Assembly: GCA_026710825.1 (NCBI GenBank)
Contig: JAPOQH010000116.1
Coordinates: 1-64,000 of the forward strand
Length of the DNA stretch: 64,000 nt
Source of the DNA: Chloroflexota bacterium
GTDB taxonomy: Bacteria > Chloroflexota > Dehalococcoidia > Lucifugimonadales > UBA3495
Direction of reading: 5' to 3'
Below are positions 28,418-38,300 of this stretch, in pieces; the stretch's first letter is position 1, and each line of letters opens with the position of its first letter. The notes beneath the pieces are model-generated. The model was given only the letters and a program-made list of their open reading frames with translations. It was not told the DNA's origin and made no database searches. The position numbers and the translations under genes are program-made.

Positions 28418-29302
28418 ATGGCCGACAAACAAATCCTCTGCTCATTCGGCGTTGATCTGGACGCCGTCGGCGGTTGGTTGGGATCCTACGGCGGCGAGGA
28501 TTCGCCCGACGATATCTCCCGAGGCTTGTTCGCCGGAGAAGTCGGCACCCCCCGCCTGCTCAAACTGTTCGAACGCCTGGACATCAGGACCAGTTGGTTC
28601 ATTCCCGGCCACTCCATCGAAACGTTTCCCGACGAGTGTCGCATGATCGTCGAGCAGGGCCATGAAATCGGTATGCACGGCTACTCCCACGAAAACCCCA
28701 TCTCCATGTCCCCGGAGCAGGAGGAAACGGTCCTGCTGCGCTGCATCGACTTGATCACGGAGGTCTCCGGCAAACGCCCCCGGGGCTACGTCGCGCCCTG
28801 GTGGGAGTTCAGCCACGTCACCAACGAGTTGCTCCTCAAACACGGCATCAAGTACGACCACAGCCTGATGCACAAGGATTTCGAGTGCTACTACGTCCGC
28901 GTCGGCGACCGCTGGACCAAGATCGACTATGCCATGCCGGCAGACTTTTGGATGCACGCCCTCGAACGCGGACAGGAAACTGACCTAGTTGAGATCCCTG
29001 CCAACTGGTACCTGGACGACCTCCCGCCCATGATGTTCATCAAGAAATCTCCCAACAGCCACGGGTTCGTCAATCCCCGTGAGATCGAATCAATGTGGCG
29101 TGACCAGTTCGATTGGGTCTACCGGGAATACGACGAGGCCGTCTTCCCCATCACTATCCATCCGGACGTCAGCGGCCGACCACAGGTGTTGTTGATGCTG
29201 GAACGCCTCACGGAATACATCCGCTCCCACGACGGCGTCCAGTTCGTTACGATGGAAGAAATCGCTGACGACTTCCTCGCCAAACACCCGCGCCAACGCT
29301 GA
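28418..29302 (+). CDS. Polysaccharide deacetylase-family (NodB) hydrolase, PuuE/PgdA-like
   Basis: A 294-residue protein starting at ATG 28418 behind GAGGAGA. It shows the NodB-type motifs FGVDLDAV (first Asp), [25 protein letters not shown] (H-x-x-x-H metal site) and [10 protein letters not shown]. The terminal [17 protein letters not shown] matches the PuuE/peptidoglycan-deacetylase-like subgroup that acts on cyclic amides or imides as well as sugars. It is followed by two amidohydrolases with short gaps (46 and 40 bases), so a three-gene operon is likely and a small-molecule substrate seems more probable than a polysaccharide. Confidence 0.9.
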   Translation: MADKQILCSFGVDLDAVGGWLGSYGGEDSPDDISRGLFAGEVGTPRLLKLFERLDIRTSWFIPGHSIETFPDECRMIVEQGHEIGMHGYSHENPISMSPEQEETVLLRCIDLITEVSGKRPRGYVAPWWEFSHVTNELLLKHGIKYDHSLMHKDFECYYVRVGDRWTKIDYAMPADFWMHALERGQETDLVEIPANWYLDDLPPMMFIKKSPNSHGFVNPREIESMWRDQFDWVYREYDEAVFPITIHPDVSGRPQVLLMLERLTEYIRSHDGVQFVTMEEIADDFLAKHPRQR

Positions 29303-29348
29303 TAGCACCCCTGACATCAATCCATCTTGAGTCACCCAGGAGACCCGC

Positions 29349-30344
29349 ATGCGTACCATCGATTTTCACGCCCACCTCACGCCTCAGTGTTTCTGGCATG
29401 CCACCGAAGGCTCGGGCGACTGGCACTCCCTGCGGCGGGAAAACGATGCCCGCGGGCGTGAAATACTGGTCGTCGGGGACCGACGCGGTCAGTTGCCTCC
29501 CAAGTCCAGTTGGACTCCCGAACAGCGCCTGTCCGATATGGATTCCCTTGGCGTCGATATCCACGTGGTGTCCCCCTACTCCGGTTTCTACAACTACGAA
29601 CTGGACACCGATTTGGCGGTAGCCACGTCCCGGGAGTCCAACGACGAGATCAGCCAGATGATGAAATCCTGGCCCGACCGCTTCGCCGGCTTGGCCACCT
29701 TGCCCATGCAGGACGTCCCTGCCGCCATCGCGGAACTTGAAAGGGTGATGGTGGACCTCAGTTTCAAGGGCGCCGTCATCGACGACAAGATCAACGACAA
29801 ACTCCTGGACGAACCCGAATTCCTGCCGTTCTGGAAAGCCGCCGAGCAACTGGGCGCGTTCATCCTGTTCCATCAGGGTGGCGACACCATCGTGGATCGC
29901 CGTATCCAGCGCTACCACCTGCCCAATTCCGTCGGAAACCTCGCCGACCGTACGATCACCTTCGCCTCCCTTGTCATGGGTGGCGTCATGGACGCCTGTC
30001 CCGACCTCCGCATCTGCCTGTCCCACGGCGGGGGGTTCGCGTGCTACGGTGCCGGCCGCATGGATCGGGGGTGGGAGCGCATCCCGGAGGCCGACCGCCT
30101 CGCAGCGCTGCCCCCCAGCCAGTATCTGAACCGGTTCTACTACGACAGCATCGTGTACACCGAGCAGTCCCTGCGTTTCTTGATCGACTCTGTTGGCGTC
30201 GAACGCGTCGTATTTGGTACCGATTGGCCCTACGACATGGCGCAGGATTGGCCCGTTTCCTGGATCCTGAGCATGGACAGCCTTACCCAGGATGAGAAAG
30301 ACGCGATCCTGTGGCAAAACCTGGAAAACCTGCTGGGCATCTGA
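29349..30344 (+). CDS. ACMSD-like amidohydrolase, copy 1
   Basis: A 331-residue TIM-barrel enzyme starting MRTIDFHAHLTPQCFW, with the H-x-H metal motif of the aminocarboxymuconate semialdehyde decarboxylase family. It also has ATLPMQDVPAAIAELER, LSHGGGFACY and the terminal FGTDWPYDMA with the active-site Asp. The family includes decarboxylases of 5-carboxyvanillate and gamma-resorcylate, and hydratases of meta-cleavage products. ATG 29349 follows AGGAG. It is paralogous to the next gene. Confidence 0.92.
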   Translation: MRTIDFHAHLTPQCFWHATEGSGDWHSLRRENDARGREILVVGDRRGQLPPKSSWTPEQRLSDMDSLGVDIHVVSPYSGFYNYELDTDLAVATSRESNDEISQMMKSWPDRFAGLATLPMQDVPAAIAELERVMVDLSFKGAVIDDKINDKLLDEPEFLPFWKAAEQLGAFILFHQGGDTIVDRRIQRYHLPNSVGNLADRTITFASLVMGGVMDACPDLRICLSHGGGFACYGAGRMDRGWERIPEADRLAALPPSQYLNRFYYDSIVYTEQSLRFLIDSVGVERVVFGTDWPYDMAQDWPVSWILSMDSLTQDEKDAILWQNLENLLGI

Positions 30345-30384
30345 CTGCCTTTGGCTGCATCACCCACGTTCAGGAGGACGATTC

Positions 30385-31389
30385 GTGAGACACATAGACG
30401 TTCATGCCCACCTTGCGCCACAGGTCCTTTGGCAGGCATTCGAGCAGGGGCAGGACTGGCACGGAATGAGCCACGAGACCCGCGGAGGCGCAGAGTTCAT
30501 CATCGGCCACGGCAAGCGGATTCTCATCAACTCCCCGAAAATCCGATACACCCCCGAGCAGCGACTCGCCGACATGGATGCCGAGGGCACCGACGTTCAG
30601 GTGGTTTCCATCCACACACCCTTGTTCCCTTACCATTGGGAAACTGCCCGGGCGGTGAACGCCTCCCGGGAGGTGAACGACGAAATCGCCGGCATGGCGA
30701 AGCAATGGCCCAACCGGTTCGCCGGCATGGCGACCCTGCCGGTGCAGGACGTTGACGCCGCTATCGCGGAACTCGAACGCGCCGTCAAAGTCCTCGGACT
30801 CAAGGGCGCCGAACTGGACACCGTAGCCAACGACGGCCTCAACTGGGATGAGCCCCGGTTCCTGCCTCTGTTCAAAGCCGCCGAGGAATTGGACGCCCTG
30901 CTGTTCTTCCACCCGCAGCCCCAGGACAACATCGTTGCCGTCGAGCGCACCCTGCGCTACGGCATACCCAACAGCGTGGGCGTGGTCCTGGAAGACGCCC
31001 TCGTCGTCGCCACCCTCATCTGCGGCGGCATCCTCGACCAGTGTCCCAACCTCAGGGTCTGCATCGCCCATGGCGGCGGCGGCGCCTGCTTCGCCATGGG
31101 CCGCATCGACCACGGATGGCAGGTTCGCTCCGAAGCCCGCGTCAACATCCTCAGGCCACCCAGCGCCTACCAGAAGCAGATCTATTACGATTTCCTCACG
31201 AGCAGCGAGGCCGGGTTGCGCTTCCTCATCGACACCGTCGGAGCCGACCACGTTGTCATCGGGAGCGACTGGCCCTTCGTCGGCTGGGATCCATCCCCCG
31301 GCGGATGGCTGGAAGGCTTGCAAACCCTGTCCCAGGACGAGAAAGAAAAAATCGCCTGGCGCAACTTGGAATCCCTTCTCGGCATCTGA
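30385..31389 (+). CDS. ACMSD-like amidohydrolase, copy 2
   Basis: A 334-residue paralogue of the preceding gene, starting at GTG 30385 behind AGGAGGA. It has the same layout: IDVHAHLAPQVLW, TPEQRLADMDAEGTDVQVV, ATLPVQDVDAAIAELER, IAHGGGGACFAMGR and IGSDWPFVGW. The shared motifs and adjacency show a tandem duplication. The two may form a hetero-oligomer or act on consecutive substrates. Products of meta-cleavage of aromatic acids are the most plausible substrates given the LigB-type gene nearby. Confidence 0.92.
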   Translation: MRHIDVHAHLAPQVLWQAFEQGQDWHGMSHETRGGAEFIIGHGKRILINSPKIRYTPEQRLADMDAEGTDVQVVSIHTPLFPYHWETARAVNASREVNDEIAGMAKQWPNRFAGMATLPVQDVDAAIAELERAVKVLGLKGAELDTVANDGLNWDEPRFLPLFKAAEELDALLFFHPQPQDNIVAVERTLRYGIPNSVGVVLEDALVVATLICGGILDQCPNLRVCIAHGGGGACFAMGRIDHGWQVRSEARVNILRPPSAYQKQIYYDFLTSSEAGLRFLIDTVGADHVVIGSDWPFVGWDPSPGGWLEGLQTLSQDEKEKIAWRNLESLLGI

Positions 31390-31461
31390 GTGCACCCGTT
31401 ATGTGAATCGCCTGACATATCTCCGAATCCTCTTCGCCAACGTTACCCCGGACGAACCTGT

Positions 31462-33246
31462 ATGACCCAACCTGACGCCAGCAACACTATCCCGTGGCGC
31501 GACTGGAGCGAGCAAGCCTTTCAGGACGCTCGGTCCCAGGACAAACCCGTGCTCCTCACCATGGGTGCAACCTGGTGCCACTGGTGCCACGTCATGGATC
31601 AGACCTCCTATGCGGATGACCGCGTCATCCGGTTGGTCAACTCCGCGTTCATCCCGGTGCGTGTCGATGTCGACCAGCGCCCCGACATTTCGCTGCGCTT
31701 TAACCAGGGAACCTACCCATCGGTTGCCTTTCTGACCGGCGAGGGCGAGTTCCTGGCCGGCCGTCCCTACACTCCTCCGGACGAGATGGCCGCGCTGCTC
31801 GAGCGAATCTCCAGCGGCGAATTCGTCCCCGAAACCCAGGCCGGGGATGGAACCGCCTCACCAGCCACGACCCCCGGAGTTGGTTCCTCTTCGGACGCCG
31901 TCCTCAGCCGATTGACCGACCTCTATGACGATTCCTTTGGCGGTTTCGGCCTCGAACCCAAGCAGCCGCCTTGGGAGGCTCTCTCGTTCCTCAGCGCTCG
32001 CTACGGCCTGACGGAAGATCGGCAGACCCTGTTGATGGTCGAATCCACGCTGCGCGGAATGCTGCACGGCATCTACGACCCGAAAGACCAGGGATTCTTC
32101 CGCTACGCGGTGAGCCGCGATTGGAAAGTCCCACACTACGAAAAAATGCTGGTCAGCAACTCCAATCTCCTGCTCGCGTACCTCGCCGCCTACCAGATCA
32201 CCCGCCGTGCGTTGTACCGCTCAGCGGCCGAGGGAATCCTGGCTTACCTCGAAACAACACTGTTCAATCCGACAGAGGGTTTGTTTTTCGCAAGCCAGGA
32301 TGCTGATGAACCGTTTTACCAATCGTCCTGGAAAGATCGCGACGCCGCGCCGGAACCACCCATCGACCGCACGCTGTATTCAGGCTGGAACGCCTTGACC
32401 GCCCATGCCTTGATCGAGTCCGCCAACGTGCTCCGCCGCCCGGCGATTGGCGTGATGGGTGCCGATATCCTGGCGAAGCTCTGGGAAGAAAGCTGGACCG
32501 ATTCCGGAGGTCTGACCCGCCAAGTTCGCTCGTCCAGCGACACTATGCCCGTCCTCATCGACCAAGTTTACTTCCTCAGGGCGTGGCTCGCGCTATATCA
32601 GTCCACCGGGCAGCCCGAGCCTTTGGCCAGGGCGATACAGGTAGCCGACACCATTCAACGGCTGTTCGGGGCCTCAGGTGGCGGATGCTATGACACCACC
32701 GCTTCCCAGTCGTTTGAATCCAGCATATTGCGTCGTGAGCAACCCGTGCTGGACAACAGCCTTTTGGCCGAGGCGCTGCTGACCTTGGCCCACCTCACTG
32801 GCGACGAGGGATACCATGCGCGCGCGGAAGCAACCCTGAGCATCTTCGAACCTGTGGTGCCCGGCAAGAGCTACTTCGGCAACCACGCATCCCGCCGTAT
32901 GGAAGAGGACGAGGAGGCCTTGTTCCTCCCCGCGGGAGCTGCCTGGGGACGCGCCCGGGATTTCCTGACCCATGGCCCGGTCAGCCTGGTCCTCGTCGGC
33001 GATTCGTCCAGCCCTGCCTACCGCCGGCTCCACCAGTCAGTGTTGAGAGTGAACGCTCCCCATCGAATCGTCCAACCGTTGGACACCGCACGGGACGCCG
33101 ATCAGATCCGCAGGTTGGGTTTCCCGCCCAACGCAGATCCCACACTGTACGCCTGCGTCGGATTTGCGTGTCTCCCTCCCATCACGACCCCTGATGGTGT
33201 CAGGGAAATGGCCCGTTCACGCGCTTGGACCAGTCTTTCTCCCTGA
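31462..33246 (+). CDS. DUF255/YyaL-type thioredoxin-domain protein
   Basis: A 594-residue protein with an N-terminal thioredoxin-like DUF255 domain (GATWCHWCHVMDQ, redox pair C39 and C42, then VRVDVDQRPDI). It is followed by an alpha/alpha six-hairpin glycosidase-like region (YEKMLVSNSNLLLAYLAAY, SGWNALTAHALIES). The arrangement matches the SSP411/YyaL family (human SPATA20), whose function is poorly known. It is shorter than the usual 650-700 residues, mainly in the linker after the thioredoxin domain. ATG 31462 has only a weak ribosome site. Confidence 0.9.
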   Translation: MTQPDASNTIPWRDWSEQAFQDARSQDKPVLLTMGATWCHWCHVMDQTSYADDRVIRLVNSAFIPVRVDVDQRPDISLRFNQGTYPSVAFLTGEGEFLAGRPYTPPDEMAALLERISSGEFVPETQAGDGTASPATTPGVGSSSDAVLSRLTDLYDDSFGGFGLEPKQPPWEALSFLSARYGLTEDRQTLLMVESTLRGMLHGIYDPKDQGFFRYAVSRDWKVPHYEKMLVSNSNLLLAYLAAYQITRRALYRSAAEGILAYLETTLFNPTEGLFFASQDADEPFYQSSWKDRDAAPEPPIDRTLYSGWNALTAHALIESANVLRRPAIGVMGADILAKLWEESWTDSGGLTRQVRSSSDTMPVLIDQVYFLRAWLALYQSTGQPEPLARAIQVADTIQRLFGASGGGCYDTTASQSFESSILRREQPVLDNSLLAEALLTLAHLTGDEGYHARAEATLSIFEPVVPGKSYFGNHASRRMEEDEEALFLPAGAAWGRARDFLTHGPVSLVLVGDSSSPAYRRLHQSVLRVNAPHRIVQPLDTARDADQIRRLGFPPNADPTLYACVGFACLPPITTPDGVREMARSRAWTSLSP

Positions 33247-33638
33247 ACAGAACGGCCCTGGAGCCTGCCGGCAGATGGCAGCATCCCCGCATTCGCGAGC
33301 AGATCCGGACCACGTCTACTGATACGCATCAATCGGTCGCCATCCTTTGTGCGCACTGCTGCGTTCCCAGGGACGACTGAGCGGATCCAGATCAATCCAC
33401 CCGCTGAGCACGCACTCGCCGCTCTACCTTGTCGCAGATACCCAATTCGGACGACGCTCGGCCGTAACCAGAGACGAAACGCCGCCCGCGACCAGGTGAG
33501 ACCGCCGGCATTCGCCAAAAGGTCTGCAACAACGATCGTCCACGGAGCGCGCAAGCGCCATCGAGACGCTCGCGACGCTTTCAGATCGGGTCCATGGACA
33601 ATCGCCGGCAGTCCGATGGACTAGCCGGTGCGATCAGT
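33247..33638. other. Intergenic stretch, no gene recognised
   Basis: Space between the convergent DUF255 and dodecin genes. No frame has family motifs, and I see no clear terminator hairpin with a T-tract. Confidence 0.45.
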
Positions 33639-33872
33639 TTAGTCCTCGGTAATGTCTTCGCCCCCGTCCACGCGGAAGCCGATGCCCACCTTGACCTGGT
33701 ACCAGTTCGCCTGGCCATCATCGATGGTTCCTCGGATTTCCCGGACTTCGAACCAGTCCAGGTTTCGGATGGTTTGCGCAGCCCGCGAGATGGCTCCGTC
33801 TATCGCCTGCTGCACAGACTCGCTGGAGGATCCCACCAGTTCGACTACCTTATAAGTGCTTCCAACTGCCAT
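33639..33872 (-). CDS. Dodecin family flavin-binding protein
   Basis: A 77-residue protein matching dodecin along its length: TYKVVELVGSSSESVQQAI, AAQTIRNLDWFEVREIRG (containing the Trp that stacks on flavin in bacterial dodecins) and WYQVKVGIGFRVD. Dodecins assemble as hollow dodecamers that store or buffer riboflavin/FMN. It is about seven residues longer than usual because of an acidic tail (GGEDITED). GGAG precedes the ATG at 33872. It is a plausible flavin buffer in a genome rich in flavoenzymes. Confidence 0.93.
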   Translation of the reverse strand: MAVGSTYKVVELVGSSSESVQQAIDGAISRAAQTIRNLDWFEVREIRGTIDDGQANWYQVKVGIGFRVDGGEDITED

Positions 33873-34075
33873 GTTTCTTTCACTCCGTTCATTTTGAGGA
33901 TGGAATTTCCGTTATTTTCGGTTACGGCAACGATGTATGATAAGGGCAGCGCCTGAGTACGGCAACAAGCCCAGCAGCCCATTTTCGCCCAGTAGCAGGC
34001 CGGAATTCTCACCTACCAGCCATTTTGGAAACCTCATCCATACGCTGATCCGGCCTCTCTGGATGGAAATTGCCC

Positions 34076-35221
34076 ATGCTAAGAAGCGACGCCCGCATCC
34101 TTACCACCCACACCGGTAGCTTGCCCAGGCCCGCTGGTCTGGTCTCCATGCTCGGCTCGGTGTCCCGGGGTGAAGCCGTCGATCAACCGGCCCTGGACGC
34201 AGCAGCACAACAGGCCATCTCCGATGTCGTGTCCGCACAGCTTGCCGCCGGCGTTGATGTCATCAACAACGGAGAGCAATCCCGCGTCAGCTTCTCGACC
34301 TACGTAACCCAGCGCATGTCCGGTTTCGGCGGTGCGTGGACACGGCGTGGCCACCGCGACCAGAATGAATCCCCGTCAATCCGACGGTCTCGCGTCGTCC
34401 AACTGATGAGCGACGTCCCCACCTGCGTTGGCCCACTGTCCTACGACTGCCTGGACCTCGTGGAACAGGAATGTCAGCAATTGCTCGCCACCGTCGACTC
34501 CTCGTACGCCAAACCCCAGGAATTGTTCATGACCGCCGCGTCGCCGGGCATTGTCGCTCTGACCATGGCCAATCGCTACTACGGCAACCATGAGGAGTAC
34601 GTTTTCGCTCTCGCCGGCGAACTACGTAAAGAGTACGAAATCATCGTGCGCAACGGGCTCACCTTGCAGTTGGATTGTCCCGACCTCGCCATGGAACGCC
34701 ACGTCTCCTACCAGGATGAGCCGCTGTCCGCTTTCCGTGATGTCGTTGCCCTGCATGTTAGGGCTATCAACTACGCTCTCTCCGATATCCCGCGCGACCG
34801 CGTCCGGTTGCATGTGTGTTGGGGCAACAGCGAGGGACCCCACCACTACGACGTGCCGCTGGAAGACATCCTCGATTTGCTCTACGACGCAAAGGTCGGC
34901 GCGCTGGTCATGGAAATGGCAAACCCACGCCACGCTCACGAACATCGCGTCTATCGCGACGTTCCCCTGCCAGAGGGAATGTTGTTGGTCGCCGGCGTCA
35001 TCGACACCAAGACGAACTATGTTGAACACCCCAGGCTCGTAGCCGACCGTTTGCATCAGGCCGTTGCCGCAGCCGGCGGCGACCCCACTCGCGTGCTTGC
35101 CGGAACCGATTGTGGATTCGACACCTCTGCGGGCTCCAACCGCGTGGAACCCGGCATCGTCTGGCTGAAACTCCAGGCCATGCGTGAGGGCGCGGACATC
35201 GCCAGCCGCGAATTATTCTGA
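34076..35221 (+). CDS. Cobalamin-independent methionine synthase (MetE C-terminal)-like protein
   Basis: A 381-residue protein with the UROD/MetE-like barrel: TTHTGSLPRP at the N-terminus and zinc ligands HVCWGN (His and Cys), VMEMANPRH (Glu) and AGTDCGF (Cys). The core of MetE that binds 5-methyl-THF and homocysteine is about this size, but stand-alone proteins like this include alkyl-cofactor transferases such as epoxyalkane:CoM transferase. It is therefore not proof of methionine synthesis. ATG 34076 lies behind GGATGGA; a TTG two codons earlier is possible. It stands alone on its strand. Confidence 0.88.
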   Translation: MLRSDARILTTHTGSLPRPAGLVSMLGSVSRGEAVDQPALDAAAQQAISDVVSAQLAAGVDVINNGEQSRVSFSTYVTQRMSGFGGAWTRRGHRDQNESPSIRRSRVVQLMSDVPTCVGPLSYDCLDLVEQECQQLLATVDSSYAKPQELFMTAASPGIVALTMANRYYGNHEEYVFALAGELRKEYEIIVRNGLTLQLDCPDLAMERHVSYQDEPLSAFRDVVALHVRAINYALSDIPRDRVRLHVCWGNSEGPHHYDVPLEDILDLLYDAKVGALVMEMANPRHAHEHRVYRDVPLPEGMLLVAGVIDTKTNYVEHPRLVADRLHQAVAAAGGDPTRVLAGTDCGFDTSAGSNRVEPGIVWLKLQAMREGADIASRELF

Positions 35222-35314
35222 CCCATCCTGTCCCAATCGCCCTTTCGCCATTCGAACCGAAGACCCACCGCATCCGCCGGATTCCATCGGTATCCCCGGA
35301 GCGCCGAGGCATCG

Positions 35315-38300
35315 TCATCCCGATTGGTTATACGTCGGCGGGTTGTAGACGATCGGCCCACTGTACTTCCAGGGTCCGTTCCGCTTGTTGGTGTCCCCTG
35401 AGTTTTTCCAAACGTAAGCCGCCCGGACCCTGAAGTTGTAGCTCTCGCCCTCCACCGGCGCGGCGTTGCGGCAATATCGGGTCAGATCCAGCGTCAGCAC
35501 GTCGCTGTTCAACGTGTCGTTGCCCCGGCCAACGTCCCGGTATCTGCTCTGCGAACCCCACCCGCTTGGCTCGCCGTTGGCCAGTTTGTACTCCACGTCG
35601 TAGCGGTATTGCGGCACCGTGCTGCCGTCGCTATCAAGTATCGGTCGCTTATTATTGAAGTTGCGCACCGGCCGGAAGTCTGGATTGTCGGGATAGTACG
35701 GATCGGGCCGGTCCCACGTCACCGTGAACCCGCCCCCGGCGCGTACCTCAGCATCCACGTCGGCGGGTGCGTGTGGAGCGCCGGACATCACGGAAAATTC
35801 CTGCGATGGTTCGCTTTCTCCTAGCACATTCCTCGCAATGATCCTCACGTAGTATCGCCCGTGCCCGGCCATTCTGTTGATCAAATGCAACCCGACCACC
35901 GGGTTGGATGACACCGCGTTGTTTCCTGATTCATAGTCGGCCCGGGTTCGCCATTGGATCAAATAGTCGTCTGGCGGCGTCCCGCTGATCGGCGTGTCCC
36001 AGGACACCAGCAAAGATGCCTTGCCACCCACCGCTTCGACTCCCCTTGGTATGTCAGGTGGCCCGCCGCTTGGGTCGTACAACACCCGGTCGGTGTAGGC
36101 CCAGGGGCCGTTCCGCACGTTCGTGTCGCCGGATTGCTTCCACACGTAGGCTGCCCGTATACGGAATTTATAACTCTCTCCCACTACCGGCTCGGAGTAG
36201 GCACAGAATCTGAGGTATTCTAGTCGGTGCGGGACCGGATCCAGGTTGTCATTGCGTCCCGCCACGTCCTGGTATCTGCTCTGCGAACACCATGGCCCCG
36301 GCGGGTCCCCGGCCAACCTGTACTCCACGTCGTACCGGTATTGCGGCACCGTGCTGCCGTCGCTATCAAGTATCGGTCGCTTATTGTTGAAGTTGCGCAC
36401 CGGCCGGAAGTCTGGATTGTCGGGATAGTAAGGTTCCGGCCGGTCCCAGGTGATCTCGAATCCGCCCCCCGGCCTAACTTCCACGTTGAAATCCGAGGGT
36501 TCATGGGGCGCGCCCGACATCACAAAAAATTCCTGGGACGGTTCGCTGCGCCCCAGGTAGTTGCGGGCCAGCACGCGCACGTAATAGCGGCCGTGCCCCG
36601 CCATGTCTTTCAACGCGTGAGAGCGTCTGAATGGCGCCCAGATTATCTTCTCGTTGCCGGGCTCATATTCCGCCCGCGTGCGCCACTGGATTACGTAAGC
36701 ATCCGGCGGCGACTGGCTCAGGTCAGGTTCCCACGACACCAGAAGCGAGTTCTTGCCGCCCACCGCTTCCACTTCGACGGGCATCTCGGGCGGTCCGATC
36801 GGCGACGCCGTAACTTCGGCGGGGACGCCCGCCAGCCCTCCCGAGGACTGCGCGGTCACTCTGAACGTATGATTCGTGGAATTGAGCAATTCCGATATCG
36901 TCGCATTGGTGGGCGATCCCACGGGCACTTCCAATCGTCGCGTTGAATCGTATTCCTGCGAGCCGGATTTCCACTCCACCACGTACCCGCTCAGGTCCAC
37001 CTCGCTGTTCTCGGGGAGACCCCAGATGAGCACCATAGTATGGTCGCTCGGGAAAGAACCCAGGAACGCGGGTCGGCCGGGTTGGCCGGGCACGCTGGAA
37101 GCCTCAGCGGCCCTGCTGTGTCCGTGTTCGTCAACTGTTGAATCTGTCGACTCGCTGTTCACTGCGACGACGCGGACGTGGTGCTCGACTCCGTCGGTCA
37201 ACCCCGAAATCGTGTGCGACAACTCCGACGAATCCGAAATCAGGGTCTGGCGGGACGAGTGGTAGTCCTGGTCAGCCGAGCGCCATTGGACAGCGTAGTG
37301 GGTGACCTCAGGCGACGCTTCGTACAGGTGAGGCTCCCAGGTGACCTTCAATCCCCCGTCCTGCCGAATCACGTTCACGTCCTGCGGCTTGCGGGACTCA
37401 CACCCTCCGTCGCGCCAGGGATTGCCGCCCACTGCATCAGCGTGTGTCAGCGCCCAGTTGGCTTCACCGGTCGAGCAATAACCGCCGAACTTATCTCGCA
37501 AAAGGTACACGATGGTCCGCTTCCCGCTGGCCGTTCGGATGTCTCCCCACAATGAATCAAGATCGATTTCGCCGGAACCGTCGTCATAGTGATTCTCGAA
37601 CCAGGCGGGGATTTCGCCTCTGACTACTTTTTTGACGACATTCCTGCTCTGGCTGTCCGGCTTGCCCCGACTGCCAATTTCGGGGCAGCTCGCGATGTAT
37701 CCAAGCCTCAGGTTGGAGTTGTCCCGCGTAACATACGCCAAAACATCGGCGTATATCTCCCCCACCGGGCAATGACCATTGACCCGGTGATTGAAGTAGA
37801 GCCATCCCACTCCAACTGCGTCTTGGACGTTCGGAACTCGGGTATCCAGCGTGAAGTGGTGGGCGAGTTCATGCAGTACCACCGTGTCCGAACGTAACCC
37901 GGACTCCGTGAACCCGTACCGTATCCCCCTCGCCAAGCCGCGAAATCCGGCGTGGCCGCCCATGTAAAAAACGTACCACCCGGGCGCGTTGCTGGATCGC
38001 ACTCGCACGTTTAGTGGCTGGTTGCTCCACGCCTGGCGTACCCACGGGTAATCATCCTCGTACTCCTTGACGACGTTGTTCGTGATGTGATTCTTGGCCT
38101 CCTGCGAGGTGGTCGCGGCAGCCCACGAGGAATTCGGCGTCCTACCATCCGCGTGTGACGCTGCAATGCGTCGATCGGCTCCACTCAATCCCGCGTCGAA
38201 GATTTTCCCCACGTCATTCGTATCGGATCCCAGCGCAGGTCCTTGAGGGGAAGCGTCGCCGCCACCCGTTGAAATACCGGATTGAGATGAACTCGTCTCG

